This document shows positions 34,302 through 45,566 of a stretch of DNA of 64,000 nucleotides, in pieces. Source of the DNA: Rhododendron vialii. Lineage: Eukaryota > Streptophyta > Magnoliopsida > Ericales > Ericaceae. The translations under genes were made by a program, and so were the position numbers. Each line of letters begins with the position of its first letter. Position 1 is the stretch's first letter. Location: the NCBI RefSeq assembly GCF_030253575.1, contig NC_080560.1, forward strand, positions 42,981,001 through 43,045,000, written 5' to 3'. The notes under the pieces were generated by a model. The model did no database searches, was not told where the DNA came from, and saw only the letters and a program-made list of their open reading frames with translations.

Positions 34302-35310
34302 TAGGGGTGTCGAATGGACTGGGCCAACATGAGGACAACACATGCACATCATGTTTAGTGCTGGCCCTGCACGACATGAACACTAAGGTGGGTCGGGCTA
34401 GGCCATCATTTTGAAGCCCATGTCACGGGCACGGTGAAGCATGGGCACGACACGAAGTACGGCACGACATAGCAAGGCACGGTCACGAGTAAAGGGCACA
34501 ACACGAACGCATTTTTTTTTTTTTTGAAAAATTACTGGTCGAAAAATTTATGCCAATTGTATACCATATTACATGCTTCACGGCTTCTCACAAGTACGAT
34601 TTAACAAAAACCACAGCTGTCCTTGTCTACTTAAAGGATTGGAAAGATGCATGCCTTGGACTCCAAAACTCAAAAGCAGATGACATTCCTGAATTTCTTA
34701 ATATTTTCTAAACTCAGATACAGATAGTAATTAACTCGAATGAGTAATATGTCAAAAATGCACTATGATTAGCGGAAGCATATTGTATTCATAATTGAAT
34801 AGGAGTCAATATTTAACCTAATTGAAATATATTCAAACTGTAGTGATGCATTTCTTATTTATAATTACGTTCACTATATTACAAAGTTTAATTACCATTG
34901 GAATGTTTTGTATTTTTTCAATTAAAATGTTTTCGTAAGCACTCATCCCCCTCCCAAGTTCTCTAGGATAGAGTAGATTAGGATTAACGAATGACAAAAA
35001 AAATAAAAATAAATAAATGCGTTAAATTCAATTGCAATTTTTTGATATTTTTTTTGTCAATTTCAAAAAAAGTCGTGGCAATCTTTTTAGAAGTATATTT
35101 TTTAGCTTCACAAAGCCTGATACAAGAATAGGCACGGTATGACACGGCACGACACGAATTGTGGTGAATTGTGGGTTAGGCCAGGCCATGCTGTGGATAT
35201 TTTGAAATAGCATGGCTTGGCATGGCATGATTATTAAGCGGGCCAGCACGACACGAAGCACGGGAAAAAATGGGGTAGGCTGGCATGACACGGCCCATTC
35301 GACACCCCTA
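34302..35310. mobile_element. hAT-type non-autonomous element, about 1.0 kb
   Basis: It begins TAGGGGTGTCGAATGGACTG and ends GGCCCATTCGACACCCCTA, a 19-base near-perfect inverted terminus. Subterminal DNA is rich in GGCACGACACGA motifs. A SINE-like tail (CTCTAGGATAGAGTAGATTA then an A-rich run) lies inside at 34960-35010. The right part survives in the duplicate (to about 52040); its left end was deleted there. No clear 8-bp duplication. Confidence 0.75.
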
Positions 35311-36318
35311 CACGCTAATGATAGCGTTGGTTATCTTTGAAAAGTGTATGAAAATCTATGAATATGTATTGACATCCATGGAATAGATGTTTATTATACT
35401 TACTCCCATTGAATGCTAACTTGGCAAAATCGTGGTGTTAAAAGGGGGTTTACACACTATAATTATAGGAGAAAGGAACACGAGAATATACGTGGTACAA
35501 CACAATCCACAAAGGGACATGCCGTTAGAGAAAAGAGGAGCGCAGAAATCATTCCCCAACAAACAAACAAAAGTGCACTGTTCACTAGTATTTTTGGCTA
35601 GTTATTGGTGCACATGATCTGAATTTGCCACAATCCAGATTGATGAATGATGAGTCTATCAAATGTTTTCTAGGTGATGTAAGCAGCCATGATATCATTT
35701 GTCAATTATTTAGTTCTGGGGCTTCAAATTAGGTGAAAGCAATAACCAAGCTCTATCATTTCCAGCAAGTTCTTGATATGTAAGAAATGTCTGGCAAAGA
35801 AAGGAAATGTGGTCCTTTTTACATGTAAAAAGTAATTGTGGTTGCTCTCGCTTCTTTTTTTTAATTTGTTCTAGCCATACCTTGGCACTGAATCATCCAC
35901 ATAATGTAAGAGTGTTAAAGAAAGTGTTATTGGCGCCTTTAAAAAGCAGAATGGTTGTCTGATCAGTTAATTAACTCTCACCACAACTCAAATAGATTTT
36001 GCTGGAAAGTAGGTAACCATGAATCCTAGTTTGTATAGATCTGCCATGGAAGGTAATGTTGTTGAACTCGGGCAACACAAGGACGTAGTTGGACTAGGAT
36101 TTCCACTCGGGAGGGGCTTAACGAAGAGGGAATTTTTTATTTTTTTGACAGAAATCAACTTTTGAATATTGATTAAGTTTATCAAAAATAGAGTTCAAAA
36201 TTTAATCAAGTATGATTAAAAAAAGTTCTAACTATTAACATCACAAAATAGTGTGTTTTCTGTTTTGTTTTAAAGAGGAAAATTTTAAAGCAACTATGAG
36301 AGTGTTAATAATATTCCA
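35311..36318. other. Intergenic DNA of unit 1, no gene
   Basis: Collinear with 52042-53211 in the duplicate. No coding signal beyond short chance frames. Confidence 0.6.
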
Positions 36319-36327
36319 CTTCACATG

Positions 36328-36467
36328 CGGCAAATTGAGTGACAGTCAAGTAATAAACACACCGTACTCCTTACAATAGGTGAGGGTTCGAACCCCACCA
36401 ACTTCATCCCCTTTCTCCCAAATTAGTACTAGTAGAATAGGATTTGTTTTGTTAAAAAAAAAAAAAC
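36328..36467 (+). mobile_element. SINE, tRNA-derived, pre-duplication copy
   Basis: A B-box-like GGTTCGAACCC lies at 36388-36398 and the copy ends in an A run. CTTCACATG before it and CTTCACATATG after it are the target duplication. The same copy is present at 53221 in unit 2. Confidence 0.65.
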
Positions 36468-36493
36468 CTTCACATATGAAACTACTCCTATTA

Positions 36494-36634
36494 GCAAGTG
36501 GAGTGGAGTACAGTTGGTGCCTCCCTTATACTCTCATGCACATGGACAGAATTCGATTCCCGTAAGTACTTATCCACCTCCCCAAATCCCCTAAGATAGA
36601 GTAGATTAGGTTTAACGAATGGCAAAAAAAAAAA
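36494..36634 (+). mobile_element. SINE with 13-bp TSD
   Basis: A B-box-like AATTCGATTCCCG is near 36550 and a poly-A tail ends at 36634. ACTACTCCTATTA is repeated exactly at 36481-36493 and 36635-36647. The duplicate block lacks the insert at the matching place (near 53387). Confidence 0.85.
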
Positions 36635-36703
36635 ACTACTCCTATTAAAAATCAAATCAAATCAAACTGGGGTATCCATCTCTATCCATTTCTTGTGTTT
36701 GCC

Positions 36704-36710
36704 TATAAAA
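36704..36710 (+). promoter_or_regulatory. TATA box of lectin A
   Basis: TATAAAA in GTTTGCCTATAAAAACCCAT, 67 bp before the ATG. The same block precedes lectins C and D. Confidence 0.75.
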
Positions 36711-36776
36711 ACCCATCCAAGGCCTATCAAGTGATCTTGGAGCACTGCATACACAAGGATTTGAGAGCAACTTATC

Positions 36777-38373
36777 ATGATCAGAATTGGTCCAGTTGGG
36801 AGAACTAGCGACCGTGCTTGGGATGATGGGGGCAAGGAGAAAATTGTCCAGATCTTCATCGCACATGGAGACTTTATTTATTCTCTCCAATACCTATATG
36901 TTGATCAAAATGGAAACTTGGTTTTATCAGATTCACATGGTACTGCTGCTTCTCAAACTTACAAGTTTGATGTGGTAAGTGTACAACTCATTTTAGACTG
37001 TAATAGGCCTACCCAAAGAGTTGTTTATTTTTCTTGGTGCGATACGCTCATTAACCGTTCCAGGACTCATCCCACGATCTCCTGACGGGGGGCCCATTTG
37101 AAATGTGAAAGCCAAGTGGTGCCCTAGGATTCCTTTTTACCCTACATTGTGGTGGGGTTCATACACTTTGTCTTGAATCTGACACAATATTTGATGGAAA
37201 AAGGATATGGAACATCCCGTGGTGGCTCCCCAAAGGCACTGGATAATTTATCTAGAGGAGAACTATTTGTTTACTTAATACCGCATGCAAGGGATTATCC
37301 AAAACAACCTGGGAATGGTAATCTAGACCTTTAGATTATTTTTCTCTTCATTTTATGGTCAAAAATAATTTTTAACTCCTTATTCCATCTAAATCAAACA
37401 TATTATGACTAAACCCGTACTACATACAATCTCATCTATTATTTCAAGGACACACATGTCTCCCTTTGTCCATCATTGATCTCTCTTCTACTAAGGGATC
37501 CCTCATTTTGTTATATATATATATAGGGGTTGGTTTCCCTCACATAAAAATTGACACAAGTGTTTTGTGAGATCTGGAGTTCTTTGCAAATGATCGGAGC
37601 TGTTCAATTTGTTTAAAACGTATTTTTAAAGATTTCTATAGAAAAAATCAACTCATTTAGATATCAGTAAATGATTCCTGTCAAATTTGCTGGAATCAAC
37701 TGAATGAACCGTTTGAGCTAGCATTTACTGATGTTGGAACAACTCCATTTTTTAGGGGAACTCCGATTAGTTTTGTGTCAAAATTTGTGTCAATTTTTGC
37801 TCTCGGTTGAGATTAGAAGTCCGCACGAAAGTAGTGTGCGGGATAACTCACTACAAGTTTTGTGTGTGTGTGTACACACACACATTTTTTTGGTCCCCAA
37901 ATAATCCGTAACCAAATGCACCGTAAGTCTTAGATCTCTTGGGGTTCCAAAAAGTTGTTTATCTTATGTCATTTTATCTTCTCTAAAAAGAATTAATGTT
38001 CCAATTAGCTGGCTTGTTTTGATTCCTTTTCCAGTTTAATATCAGTACTGTTTCTACAAAGCAGGTTAAGCTTGATTATCCATCAGAGTTTATTACCGGT
38101 ATAAGTGGTTGCTATGGCCATCCCAGCGCCAATAGCCGTATGCAAATTTTGTCAATAACATTTACCACCAACAACAGGACATACGGACCATTCGGGGGCC
38201 CTGGTTTTGGTAGTAAATTTGACTCTCCTTTCCGATATCAACTGGGACTAGACCGTCCATTTGGCGGATTTCATGGATATTCAGGCCATTACCTTGAGGC
38301 TATTGGGCTCTATGTGAAGCCATTGACAACTCTAAGCAATGATCAGGAGAAAGTGAAAAATGAAAAAGTCTAG
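36777..38373 (+). CDS. Jacalin-related lectin A, two exons, apparently intact
   Basis: Exon 1 is 36777-36974 and exon 2 is 38065-38373; the phase-0 intron runs GTAAGT...GCAG. The 168-residue product is a single jacalin beta-prism domain with WDDGG near residue 21, LSITFTTNNRTYGPFG and GGFHG. There is no signal peptide, so a cytosolic or nuclear lectin of the mannose-type JRL class is expected. The sugar loop reads GHYLE where the family norm is GXXXD, an acidic but altered last residue. The start is the ATG in TTATCATGAT, conserved in all copies. The intron has a perfect TG/AC palindrome at 37861-37884. Confidence 0.88.
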
Positions 38374-40011
38374 AACCCGGACCAACTTTGTGGTTTTATT
38401 ACAGCAGCAGGATGATCAATTGTATTAGCAGTTTCTACTTTTATGCACTATTTGCTAGACACCTATGAAGTTCAAGCACAATGTAATATCGTCGCAATGG
38501 ATTGGATAGTGTCATCCTAATGAGGTAAAAGCTTGATGCAGATAATATTTTTCCTTTCAAATTGTTGCTTTTTGTTGAAATGATTTGTCCCATCTCGTGG
38601 GAATTGACCATGAAAGCCTACATAGGCTAAAACTGGCTAGATAAGTTGAAAACCCATAAATGATAAAACTCCTTGCATACAACTTCGTGAAGTTTTCAGA
38701 AACACGGTATTGCCGTAAGATACTGAAAGATTAGAAATTGATCAGACAGGCACCGGAGAGCCTTCATGTTCTGGTTCCTGGAGACTGCAACAATTAGCCT
38801 TGCAACAACCTCCTTTAATGTGCAAACCTATCTACATGCTTCAAGATTAGGTAAGAAGGTGAAGGCTCGGGACTCAGAGAATTTCACCTCAATTGCTCAG
38901 CTATTTCTTGCATCAATTATCTTTGTGGTACTTAAAGAGACTGAATAGTGAATAGCCCCAGTAATGACGAGAGATTTTTCGTCTCACCACAAATTGTATT
39001 GTCGTTCTGCTACAAGACCCCTATAGGGGTAGTTCCAAAATTTCAAATTTGAGAAATATTGCCATTGCAAGTTTATGCTTTGTGATCGCTTGTTCCTTGG
39101 TATGCGTAAGTGCCTCTGGCACGAGAAGCTTTTCGTGCAACTAAACTGACATCTCATATCATGTCGGCTCCAAAAACATGTGAGCCATTCTTTAGGTCTA
39201 TCATGTGAAAACTTTATATTTATTTCAGAACCAATTGGCTATGAGGACAGAGAGGTCCCAAATTTTCTCAACCAAGTCATGAATTGGCATATACACAGTA
39301 AATGGGTTCATGAAAATCAAGAATTAACCTTGCACGCCACAGAGACAAACAGATGGTCAGGCAGTAAATGGTTTCATTATCAATCTATCTAGAATTGGTC
39401 ATTGGATCATAAACTGCAAAAAAACCAAGGCTTGATACATTATCTTTCCCTTCTTAACCTTCTTTTTCTTTTTTCGGCTACTACACAAATTATCATTTCC
39501 AAGAACTTCTAGGAGTCCAGAAGTCACTCTATTTCATCAGTACAAAAATGAGCACAATTCCTCATTTGAAAGGACCCTCTTACGCTTCGTGAAGTAACCA
39601 CTTAATTGAAGGCACTATTAAAGTAACCATCTAAACTTGAAAAATCAAGGCTTAGTCGAGAGGATCTGGAAAAAAAGTGTTGATGATTGTCTTATCTACT
39701 CAATCTGATCTCATTTGAGCTTGGTACACAGATATACTAAATGATTTTGCAAGAGTCTCAGAAGTCGATAAGTTACTTGGGTTGAGAGTACCAATAGGGT
39801 TAATTAGTAGTACTCCTTATTGGAAAAGAAATCCGATGCTTCGTAAATAACCATAATAATTCTAAGGCAAGGATTTGCATCTCTGTACATTTCATTTTCT
39901 ACCTATAAATAATCCTTGAGGCTTCTGAAATTGCATTGAATTGAAAAAATTCAAGTTGCTGTTCTTTGCTTTGCTTTCTCTTTCCCAGTTACTTTTATAA
40001 AGTAGATTATC
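38374..40011. other. Lectin A 3' flank and P3 upstream region
   Basis: Up to about 39180 it parallels the flank of lectin C. A degraded TRIM LTR end (TGAAAACTTTATATTTATTT then GAACCAATTGGC) lies at 39206-39265. CTATAAATAATCC at 39903 is a likely TATA box for P3. Confidence 0.6.
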
Positions 40012-41494
40012 ATGATTAAAATTGGGAAATAATTTTGCCACTTCCTTTTTAGTTAACATCACTCTCCTGCAAGTGTATTTTTGCACCAAAAATACACTTG
40101 CAAGGAAGTGACGTTAACAAAAAAAGAAATAGCAAAATCAGCGTTAAAATTTGTCCATTATGGAGTCTAGGAACTATTGGAAACAGATGGATGGCCGGGA
40201 TGATGGGGGCCGGGACGTAATTGCACAGATTTTTGTTTCACATGGAGATTTAATCAACTCTCTCCAGTTCCAATTTGATGAAAGTGGTACCTTAGGTTTG
40301 TCGGAGATACATGGTGCTGATAGTGAGTGGCCCAATGTTCAGTGCGGTGAGTATCGTATTTGTTGTAAACTACTATATAAAACAATAGGCTCTATTTGGG
40401 AAAGTTTTTATTTCTATTTTTTTAATTTTGTTTCTGATGTTTTCTGAAACAGACACCATAAACATATTTGTGTTATTATTTTTTTAACAAAATACATAAT
40501 CAATTCCACTAGTTTACGAAAATTCTAGAAATACAAAAATTGCGTTTTCATTTGTTTTGAAAATACTTTCGGCAGCCCAAAAAATAAATAAACAAAAACC
40601 ATTATGGTCACCAAATATGTTTTTTTGTTTTTGTTTTTTAATAAATAAACAAAAACTCATTTCTTGTTTTGTTTTTCATAAACGAAAAATAAAAAACTAA
40701 CAATTTTACCAAACAGAGCCAAAAGTAGCCATTCAAATAAAAAACAACTGCAGATGTACCAAAGTCTTCATTCCCTGTCCTTTTGTGTTTTTTTTGTTTT
40801 TGGATAAGCCTACATGGGCGGAGAAGGGGATGACTAGGCGTGTGATAACCCTACCCTGAGCATGACTCTTTAGAAGGGACCAAAGAGTCATAGGATCCAC
40901 TACCCTATCCTAGGCATGACATTAGGGTCTCTCTACCAAAGAGTCAATAGAATTTACCGCCCCACCAAGTGCTAGTGAAACAAAAACAGACTTTGTAGCA
41001 AAGCAAAGTTCTAGGGGCCATCGATTGCACCACTCGAACCTTGAAGTTCTTGACCATCCAAACTACTTGGGAGTAAGCCACAATCCATTGGGCACCCCTG
41101 TCCTCTTGTTGCCTTTTCATTCTCGTTTTTACATTATACATTAATTTACCCCTTTTCCTGTTTAGCTTTGCTTTTAAAAAAAGAATCTTACCTTACTTAA
41201 TGCAGGTTACTCTTGACTATCCATCTGAGTCTCTAACTGGCATAACTGGTTGCTACGGCTGGCGCGGTCTGGTGGATGGCGGTAGGGTGCAATGTGTTTC
41301 CTCAATCACATTTGAAACCAACAAAATGACACACGGACCTTTTGCTAAGACGTTGCAAAAATGATGAGGTGTTTGATTTTCAAGCCGGAGGCAATGAATT
41401 TGGCGGATTTCATGGCATTTCTGGCCCATACCTTCATTCTATTGGGATCTATTTAAAGCCGAGGACAAGTGTAAGACGCGTCCTAAATGCTTAG
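40012..41494 (+). pseudogene. Jacalin-related lectin P3, broken
   Basis: The original ATG (40012) is followed by three codons, then a 120-bp MITE (40024-40143). Beyond it the exon resumes but out of phase, and the conserved tryptophan of WDDGG is lost (reads RDDGG). Exon 1 ends before GTGAGT at 40347. Exon 2 starts at 41206 after TGCAG, reads VTLDYPSESLTGITG, and breaks by frameshift around 41345-41360. It then continues in another frame through GGFHG to a stop at 41494. The sugar loop would be GPYLH. Confidence 0.85.
40024..40143. mobile_element. 120-bp MITE at codon 4 of lectin P3, TSD TTAAAATT
   Basis: TTAAAATT stands at 40016-40023 and 40144-40151. Inside, TGCAAGTGTATTTTT and AAAAATACACTTGCA form a perfect 15-bp hairpin with a 5-base loop (40068-40102), and the outer arms are imperfectly inverted. 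An 8-bp duplication suggests hAT. Confidence 0.8.
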
Positions 41495-43017
41495 CTGAAT
41501 ATGAAAAAAAAAAAAAATGAAGACCTGGTTGAATGCCCCTTCCCTGTTAATTTTATGGCTTATTATTGAAGCAATGGATGATGTCTTGTTTTAGCAGTCT
41601 ACTTTTATGTGCTACTAGCATTTGGAACTTGGAAGCCACCTACTCAAAGTCAATCAGAATGGAAATCGGACGGGTTCGGACACAATTCGTGATGATTGGA
41701 AGCACCCCATGTCGTTTTTGGGTGGAAAATGGAATTACACATGGCCGTGTGATTCAGCAAAAGCTCCTTTATGCATATTTTACTACTCCGTATCTAATAA
41801 TTACCTTAGCGGTTTGTCAGGTTCGTTGGTGCGTTAGCTTCTCGTACAATTGATTTTGGTGTCAGATTGCAAAAAAATAATTTTAGTGCATTCCCTAGTC
41901 CTGACATGGATGACTTGTCTTTGACCAGTTAGGGAAGGGGATTAGTTGGCACGCGTAAGCTGACCCGAACAGACCGTCCAACTAAAAAAAATCTATAATT
42001 ACCTTAATTAGTAGGAACTAAAAAAAAATCTATAATTACCTTAATTAGTAGGAGTAGCGTGGACAATAAAATCAAAGAGATTAAATTCTATCAACAGCTG
42101 GTATAAAACCTCAATTTTTCACCATCGCCTATTATGGACCTCACCGAGTGTCTAATGTTATGATCTGAACCATTTATATTTTGAGACACGCAATATAATA
42201 TTCTCATGTAAAAAATCAACAATAAATACACAATAAAATAAAATAAAAAGTAGTGGTAAAAAGTGAGATTTTCCATTACCCGTGGAAAGAATTTAATCTC
42301 AAAAGGAGGACAACCCTAAATTTCCGCTTGACCAAAAAAATATAGTAAATAAAAACAAAACCCTCGCCCCGACGTTCACCACTAGATCTCGCCGGAATTT
42401 CCTCTCTCGGTAATTTCTTTCTCATCCTCGAATCTGTATGACAGTAGCAGTTTTCTACTCGTAGTATACATTGTACTATATTTGAGTAAATAGAACTCAT
42501 ATTAACTCGATCACTGGAAAACTAAGCAAAACTACTCTTTCCGGCAAAAGTTTCGGGCTCGGGAGTCGCTGCCGTATAGTTCAAGCTATGAGCAAATTAG
42601 CTCTCAAAAAGGAACCTATTTCGAAGTTCCCAGTTGCTGTTGGTTTACGCTTGTTAGAAGCGATGGAGTTTTGATAACGAATTGGATGTTTTCACTTCTG
42701 TCCCTAGAAGTTTGGTAAGAGAAACAATTAGGTCCTTCAAAATCAATTAGAGAATTATTGTCCAGCATTTCCAGATGTTCGCAGATCGACCCCTAACTAG
42801 TATAAAAAAAGTACGTACCTCAGCCTTTAAACTAATGAAAGACCAGCCCCATTTCGTAATACTATTACTCAGATTAATTAAATGAGCTAATTCATGATTG
42901 GACCCCGTGAGTTAAAAGCACTATATCATTTTTTAATTAGGTGTTAAGTTAATTAATTTTTGGAGTATGATTTATAATTAATGCGAATATAATTTTGTGT
43001 TTAGGTGCTAGTACTGG
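41495..43017. other. Intergenic DNA, no gene
   Basis: Includes a 36-bp tandem pair (AATCTATAATTACCTTAATT AGTAGG) at about 41980-42055. No coding signal was found on either strand. Confidence 0.5.
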
Positions 43018-43270
43018 GTGCACGCTAGGGTACACTGTACTTTTTGGTGAGTTGCGCAATACCTAATACCTTGTTTACGTGCCCACGCTAGGCTACACTG
43101 TACTTTTTGGTGAGTTGCGCAATACTTAATACCTTGGTTACATGCGCACGCTAGGCTACACTGTACTTTTTGGTGAGTTGCGCAATACCTAATACCTTGG
43201 TTACGTGTGCGCGCTAGGCTACACTGTACTTTTTGGTGAGTTGCGCAATACCTAATACCTTGGTTACGTG
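43018..43270. repeat. Tandem repeat, 63-bp unit, four copies
   Basis: CACGCTAGGCTACACTGTAC then TTTTTGGTGAGTTGCGCAAT recurs at 43021, 43084, 43147 and 43210. Copies are nearly identical, so the array is young or homogenised. Confidence 0.93.
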
Positions 43271-44532
43271 CATTTGTTTAAATGGTCAAAATGCTATTTG
43301 CTTTTAAATGTTGGAAAATGTGAATTATGTGTTTCTTCATGAAACGTGTTATTTTTGTAAACCATGAATTATCGGATCACATGTATTTTATTGTGGCTGG
43401 ACTTAGATCATGGAATACGATTTGAGTACATGAGTTCTATGAATTGCTTAGACATGTTTCCTATGTTATCTTCGAACAGTGTCCTAGGTCCTAGGGGACG
43501 TTAAAGAGGCTAGTGACTTGTGGAAATAAGGGAGGGGTGCAAACCAGGCACCCTCAATGGTATCAATATCATGGATCACTCTCTCTGACCTAGGGGTCGC
43601 TCCCCATCACGTCTGGCAAGGCCGTCAAACAATAATACTACTTTGATTGCTGTCTATGGGATGATGAATGGTCCTACTTATTGGACTAGTACGAACGACA
43701 GCAAAACATCTGTCTTGATGATTTGATCTTATCTTACTTCTTTTGAAAGTAAAGCATTACATGATATGAAAACATTTCTTTGGCCAAACCTGTAACCTCG
43801 GTATTACGTATCTCACATGGGCTTTCGCTTGTGCAAAATCTTTTTATTTTCCAAGGGATAGTATGTATAGTCATCTACTCCTCAATCCTTGATTTGCCAT
43901 ATGTGACTTGCATAAGTTGTCTCTTGTGGTTTGTGTTTATGATACCTATACACTTAGAAGCTATGTCATTTAAGATGAAGATGATGTTAGAACTCCCTAA
44001 ACAAAGTTATCAAGAGGCCTTTGGCGGCTTAATACCTGCTTGGCCGGTTACGACTTCCAGGTTCAGTTTTGGGTCATGAAATGTGATGTACATTAAGGGC
44101 CCCATTTTTTTAAGTTTGCTTTAGGACCCCAAAATGTCAAGGCCATTGCCGGGAGAGATATTCTCCTATAAAGACAGTCCTTTGGGCTCTATATTTTACA
44201 GCAGAAATGTAGAGAGTTGTGAGGGAGAGAAAGAAATCAATGGGTATTCTGCATAGGTTTTAGTGTGAGTAAAACCTTTGTAATCTCCTCTCATATTAAA
44301 ATCCACTTCCCATGGACGTACCCGCTTTTTAGGGAACCCACGTAAAAATCTGTGTTTGGTATGTTTTTCTGTTTGGTTTTGATCCTCATGTTTCATATTT
44401 ACTTGTATAAATGAATGGCTGGGTCGATCCCCAAACGTACAACTGAATACAGGGGGTTCATAATAGCTTCTGCAATTGGAGTTGCCGTTCCGGTTTTTTT
44501 TTTTTTTGGTTAGCATAATAGTAGGATACTAT
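43271..44532 (+). other. Probable retrotransposon LTR-type sequence, type uncertain
   Basis: No genes. The stretch has a TATA-like CTCCTATAAAGACAG near 44161. A leader-like purine run and a CCTTTGTAATCTCCTC polyadenylation-like zone follow, an LTR-like order. I could not fix both borders or a target duplication, so this is tentative. The 63-bp repeats just upstream may belong to it. Confidence 0.35.
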
Positions 44533-44931
44533 TGTTGTGCAACAGGATCGTGAACCAAACACACACAACGAATCAAACAATCACAAGAGACATGAGAAAT
44601 TTACATGGTTCCCCTAAATCGGGTACATCCACGGGGGCAGCGGATTCACTATATGTAGGAGGATTACAATCACTCAACTAGCATACATTCAATACAATTT
44701 TTCGCTCAACTCTTTGTATTGTTCCCACATCATTACAAGAGGAGAGCAACAGATTTATATAGGCACAAAATGGAGGAGCGTGGCTGAGATGCTTCAAACG
44801 GCTAACTGATAAGGTCCTCATTTCAACGGCCATCTTCAATTCTCTGTTCTGATTTCCCACTGCTCTGCAAGCTGCTTCTATACCACCGAAAAAACATCTT
44901 CTAGAAGCTCCATTAATTTGTGAGCCAAACA
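44533..44931 (-). repeat. LTR of a minus-strand copia relic
   Basis: On the minus strand it begins TGTTTGGCTCACAAAT at 44931 and ends GCACAACA at 44533. It directly follows a copia RNase H end, with GGTCGAGATTTGTGA as the polypurine-like tract. It is therefore the 3' LTR of a truncated element. Confidence 0.7.
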
Positions 44932-45304
44932 TCACAAATCTCGACCTTGGCGAACAAATCCACGAATCGACACCGCCCCGAGTGCGCCCTTAGGCGCCCA
45001 CCGCTGGAGAGATATTGATCAGGTCCAAACAATGCTTGAACTTGATCCCACTGACCACCTTCGTCAACATGTCGGCCGGATTGTCCGCAGTACCAACTTT
45101 CTGAAGCAATATTTCTGTTGCACAGCAAATATAATGTTACCATGTCCCCCTTAGGCGCCCACTGCGGGAGAGATATTGATCAGGTCCAAACAATGCTTGA
45201 ACTCGATCCCACTAACCACCTTCGTCAACATGTCTACCGGATTGTCCGCAGTACCAACTTTCTAAAGCAATATTTCTGTTGCACAGAAAATATAATAGTT
45301 ACCA
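44932..45304 (-). pseudogene. Copia RNase H C-terminus, tandemly duplicated relic
   Basis: Minus-strand reading gives LLQKVGTADNPADMLTKV then FKHCLDLINIS, the usual end of copia pol. The segment is present twice, head to tail, with a 161-bp period (TTAGGCGCCCAC at 44990 and 45151). The rest of the element is absent. Confidence 0.8.
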
Positions 45305-45520
45305 TGTTTTCTAGGTTTTCTTATTATGTTTCCTGTTTATGCTAAGTTATTATTCATCTTACCTAGTTAGTCAATGTTTCCTTATTTGCATGTTTCCCTC
45401 GTTTGCTTAGGTTTCTTGGTCACCTAGTATTGTAAGCCTATATGTAGGCTCCTCTCTAGTCTCTTGTGTAAATTGAACAACTCAATGCAATATATTAGTC
45501 TCCTTTCAAATATTCTAACA
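45305..45520 (+). repeat. LTR-like segment directly upstream of lectin B
   Basis: It starts TGTTTTCTAGG and ends AAATATTCTAACA. It contains CCTATATGTAGGCTCCTCTC (TATA-like, 45449) and a CTCAATGCAATATATTAG zone, as in short copia or TRIM LTRs. It ends 46 bp before the lectin B ATG and replaces the promoter block that lectins A, C and D share. No 5-bp duplication was found, so the left border may be truncated. Confidence 0.55.
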
Positions 45521-45566
45521 GCTTTGTTTCCTTCAATTACAAAGGCTTGAAAGGAAGGTAATTATC

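Larger units (their letters stand above)
22791..39180. repeat. Segmental duplication, left copy (unit 1)
   Basis: After discounting inserted elements, this block runs collinear with 47285-57780. Matching landmarks are TTCTTGAGTTGTCC (22792 / 47303), lectin fragments (23733 / 48001), ATCCGTACACATTTGT (about 32421 and 32811 / 48876), GATTGATGAATGATGAGTC (35639 / 52353), lectins A and C, and GACCCCTATAGGGGTAGTTC (39016 / 56969). The left border falls in what is the 3' UTR of the ribosomal P-protein fragment at 46864. Confidence 0.85.
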
